DNA of 64,000 nucleotides, taken from contig JBFIKF010000001.1 in NCBI GenBank assembly GCA_041600415.1, forward strand, positions 1-64,000, in the 5' to 3' direction. Position 1 is the first letter of the stretch. Each line of letters opens with the position of its first letter. Below are positions 62,522-64,000 of the stretch, one piece after another. Below the pieces are notes generated by a model. The model ran no database searches, was not told where the DNA came from, and saw nothing but the letters and a program-made list of their open reading frames with translations. Source of the stretch: JBFJKD01 sp041600415 (lineage in GTDB: Bacteria > Pseudomonadota > Gammaproteobacteria > Pseudomonadales > Porticoccaceae). The translations under genes and the position numbers were made by a program.

Positions 62522-63463
62522 TTATTCTTCCGGTTGCGCGGGCGCAGGATTCTTATATTCCACCAGCAACGTGGAAGGAACCGCGGCAATAAAGTCTTCC
62601 ACAGTAAACAGACCGTCGTTCTCTGTTTTGAACAGCGCCTTCGCCTCCACCGGCTCCGAGTAAATGGATACTCGTCCTTTTTCGGCGTGAAAAATTTGAC
62701 CGTTAATGCCGCTTGCGGCGTCGGTGCCAAGGTAGCAAATAAACGGCGCGATGTATTCGGGCCCCGGCATGGCAATCATACTTTCATAGCGCGCTTTGGA
62801 TATGAGGCCCGCTTTGTAACGCTTTTTCATACCCTCGATAACGCCCTGATCCAGCGTCATACGGGTCGCAGCCATCGGGCAAATGGCATTTGCGGTAACG
62901 CCGTAGCGGCCCAGCTCCCGTGCCAGCGCCCGGGTAAAGCTGACGATACCTCCCTTTGCCGCAGCGTAATTCGCCTGCCCCACGCTGCCACGCCATGCGT
63001 CCGAAGAGAAATTTACAATTCGGCCCGAGCGCTGACCACGCATCACCTTGCTAGCGTGGTGACACATATTGTAGTGACCTTTAAGGTGCACGCGAATGAC
63101 CGTGTCCCAGTCGTCTTCCCCAAGGTTCCAGATCATGCGTTCGCGCAATACGCCCGCGCAATTCACCACTATATCCAGACGACCAAATTCGGCGATGCAC
63201 TGGCCAATAATATCGCTCGCTGCCTGGTATTCATCCACCGGTAACATACAGGCACTGGCCGCGCCATCGAACGCTCTGATTTCCTCAACCACCTGTTGTG
63301 CAGGGGTTCCCTCAATTTCGTGCCCACCGCGATCGGCGCCGGGATCGACCACCAACACACTGGCGCCTTGCTGTGCCAGCGCCAGCGCGACTGCGCGACC
63401 AATCCCGCGACCCGCACCGGTAACGACAGCGGCTTTGCCCGATAAATTTTGCGGCGCGGTCAT
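62522..63463 (-). CDS. Short-chain dehydrogenase/reductase with C-terminal extension
   Basis: This 313-residue SDR has the NAD site AAVVTGAGRGIGRAVALALA, NNAG variant VVNCAGVLRERM, and catalytic Ser/Tyr/Lys in FSSDAWRGSVGQANYAAAKG. A tail beyond the normal domain (about residues 255-313) contains EAKALFKTENDGLFTVED. It resembles the dehydrogenase part of multifunctional beta-oxidation and 17-beta-hydroxysteroid enzymes. The open frame reaches 63586. The ATG at 63463 follows GGAGG and is chosen. It lies 57 bases upstream of the hydrolase gene in the same direction. Confidence 0.88.
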   Translation of the reverse strand: MTAPQNLSGKAAVVTGAGRGIGRAVALALAQQGASVLVVDPGADRGGHEIEGTPAQQVVEEIRAFDGAASACMLPVDEYQAASDIIGQCIAEFGRLDIVVNCAGVLRERMIWNLGEDDWDTVIRVHLKGHYNMCHHASKVMRGQRSGRIVNFSSDAWRGSVGQANYAAAKGGIVSFTRALARELGRYGVTANAICPMAATRMTLDQGVIEGMKKRYKAGLISKARYESMIAMPGPEYIAPFICYLGTDAASGINGQIFHAEKGRVSIYSEPVEAKALFKTENDGLFTVEDFIAAVPSTLLVEYKNPAPAQPEE

Positions 63464-63527
63464 CAACTGCCTCCAATGAGAGGTTAACTTAAACTGTAAC
63501 GTTAGATACTCAGGGCATAAACCAAAT

Positions 63528-64000
63528 TTAATCTTTGAATTTAGCTCCGTCGAACCAGGCGATACGCAGATGCTCGCCTTTTTCATTAACGCCCATAAAG
63601 GTACCCGCGGGAGATACCCCCTGCCGACGGGCTTTTTGTAAAATGGGGCTTTCCGTTACCGTAAAAAGCCCTTTGGCGGACGTATCCTCGCCACTGACAA
63701 AGCGCTGGTTGAGATATTGCCTCGATGTCCGTACCAATGCTGTACCAATTTGTTTCTGACGCCAGTTCTCAGCGACATAATGGCGGTAGTAGTACACCAC
63801 GTTATTCAGTAATCGCGGTACCGCCATCTTGACGGCGGTGGCCACGCCGACAATATCGCCGCTATCAGTTGCGCGACAAACTACCAGCACTTGCTTCACA
63901 CGCCGCGCCGCTAAATCCGGATTGGGCAATGCCCCTTCGCGCTGCCAGAACGCGCATATTTCTTCACTCAGTGCCGGCGTAATATTCTGCCAGATCACCT
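63528..64000 (-). CDS. GNAT-family N-acetyltransferase-like protein (possibly cut by window edge)
   Basis: This frame of at least 156 residues runs to the window end. The acetyl-CoA-type motif is RQKQIGTALVRTSRQYL near residue 80, preceded by a YYYRHYVAENW strand. The first in-frame start codon inside the window is GTG at 63998, two bases from the edge, so the true start may lie outside. The substrate is unknown. It precedes the SDR gene on the same strand (64 bases). Confidence 0.65.
   Translation of the reverse strand, partial: VIWQNITPALSEEICAFWQREGALPNPDLAARRVKQVLVVCRATDSGDIVGVATAVKMAVPRLLNNVVYYYRHYVAENWRQKQIGTALVRTSRQYLNQRFVSGEDTSAKGLFTVTESPILQKARRQGVSPAGTFMGVNEKGEHLRIAWFDGAKFKD

Noticed and set aside
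62480..63244. 254-codon plus-strand frame
   Set aside because: It is antisense to the SDR gene with intact catalytic residues.

Overview
The window is a 64 kb piece of a gammaproteobacterial chromosome, about 55-58% GC by eye. It starts inside a 16S rRNA gene. The housekeeping order resembles Pseudomonas and its marine relatives: tyrS beside an rRNA operon, then M23 peptidase-anmK-erpA-argC-hemJ, accB-accC-prmA-dusB-fis-purH-purD, trpE-G-D-C next to crp, serA divergent from a D-2-hydroxyglutarate dehydrogenase, and a TPR lipoprotein behind PBP1b. The gene content (inverse autotransporter, TPR-sulfotransferase, ring-cleavage-type hydrolase) suggests a marine Cellvibrionales-like bacterium. That placement is inferred from synteny and protein motifs, not from a 16S comparison.

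Layout. 1-1110 is the 5' part of a 16S rRNA on the minus strand, with a boxA-like leader and two tandem promoters up to about 1471. 1572-10966 is an accessory block, all on the minus strand. In transcription order it holds an Asp/Asn beta-hydroxylase-sulfotransferase fusion, a second stand-alone beta-hydroxylase, a perfect 10-copy heptanucleotide array, a 1323-residue inverse autotransporter whose passenger is a repeat-built parallel beta-helix, a strong terminator, and a TPR-sulfotransferase. 11024-24375 holds tyrS, murein recycling and hydrolysis genes, erpA, a bactofilin, argC, and a heme block (hemJ, hemL, hemB) with a MATE pump, a Bfd-like ferredoxin and an RsmC-like methyltransferase. 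24466-30923 holds PBP1b with its TPR lipoprotein, a PfkB kinase and a PAS-GGDEF-EAL protein. 31429-45124 runs dsbD, aroQ, accBC, prmA, a zinc-ribbon DUF3426 protein, dusB-fis, purH, a small outer-membrane barrel, DUF1653, an old-yellow-enzyme and purD. 45132-50851 has a Ycf46-type AAA ATPase coupled to a metallo-beta-lactamase-fold protein, coq7, a LysR regulator, an unannotated small-RNA candidate, OsmC and crp. 50974-58287 contains trpC-D-G-E, rpe, a lipase-like hydrolase and serA. 58375-64000 contains D-2-hydroxyglutarate dehydrogenase, an FAH-family hydrolase and a small catabolic-looking set (extended SDR, meta-cleavage-product hydrolase, SDR, GNAT).

Most interesting: the 1.5-11 kb block. 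Two sulfotransferase domains and two Asp/Asn beta-hydroxylase domains surround one very large repetitive surface protein. Each 64-residue repeat displays acidic-flanked tyrosines and Asn/Asp-rich turns, which are the kinds of side chain these enzyme families modify. A dedicated system that hydroxylates and/or sulfates an inverse-autotransporter passenger is a coherent but unproven hypothesis. A second item is a compact sRNA-like transcription unit at about 49471-49605.

Limits: all assignments come from reading motifs and order without database searches. Start codons were moved from the longest open frame where a ribosome-binding site, family length or gene overlap favoured another codon; each such case is stated.
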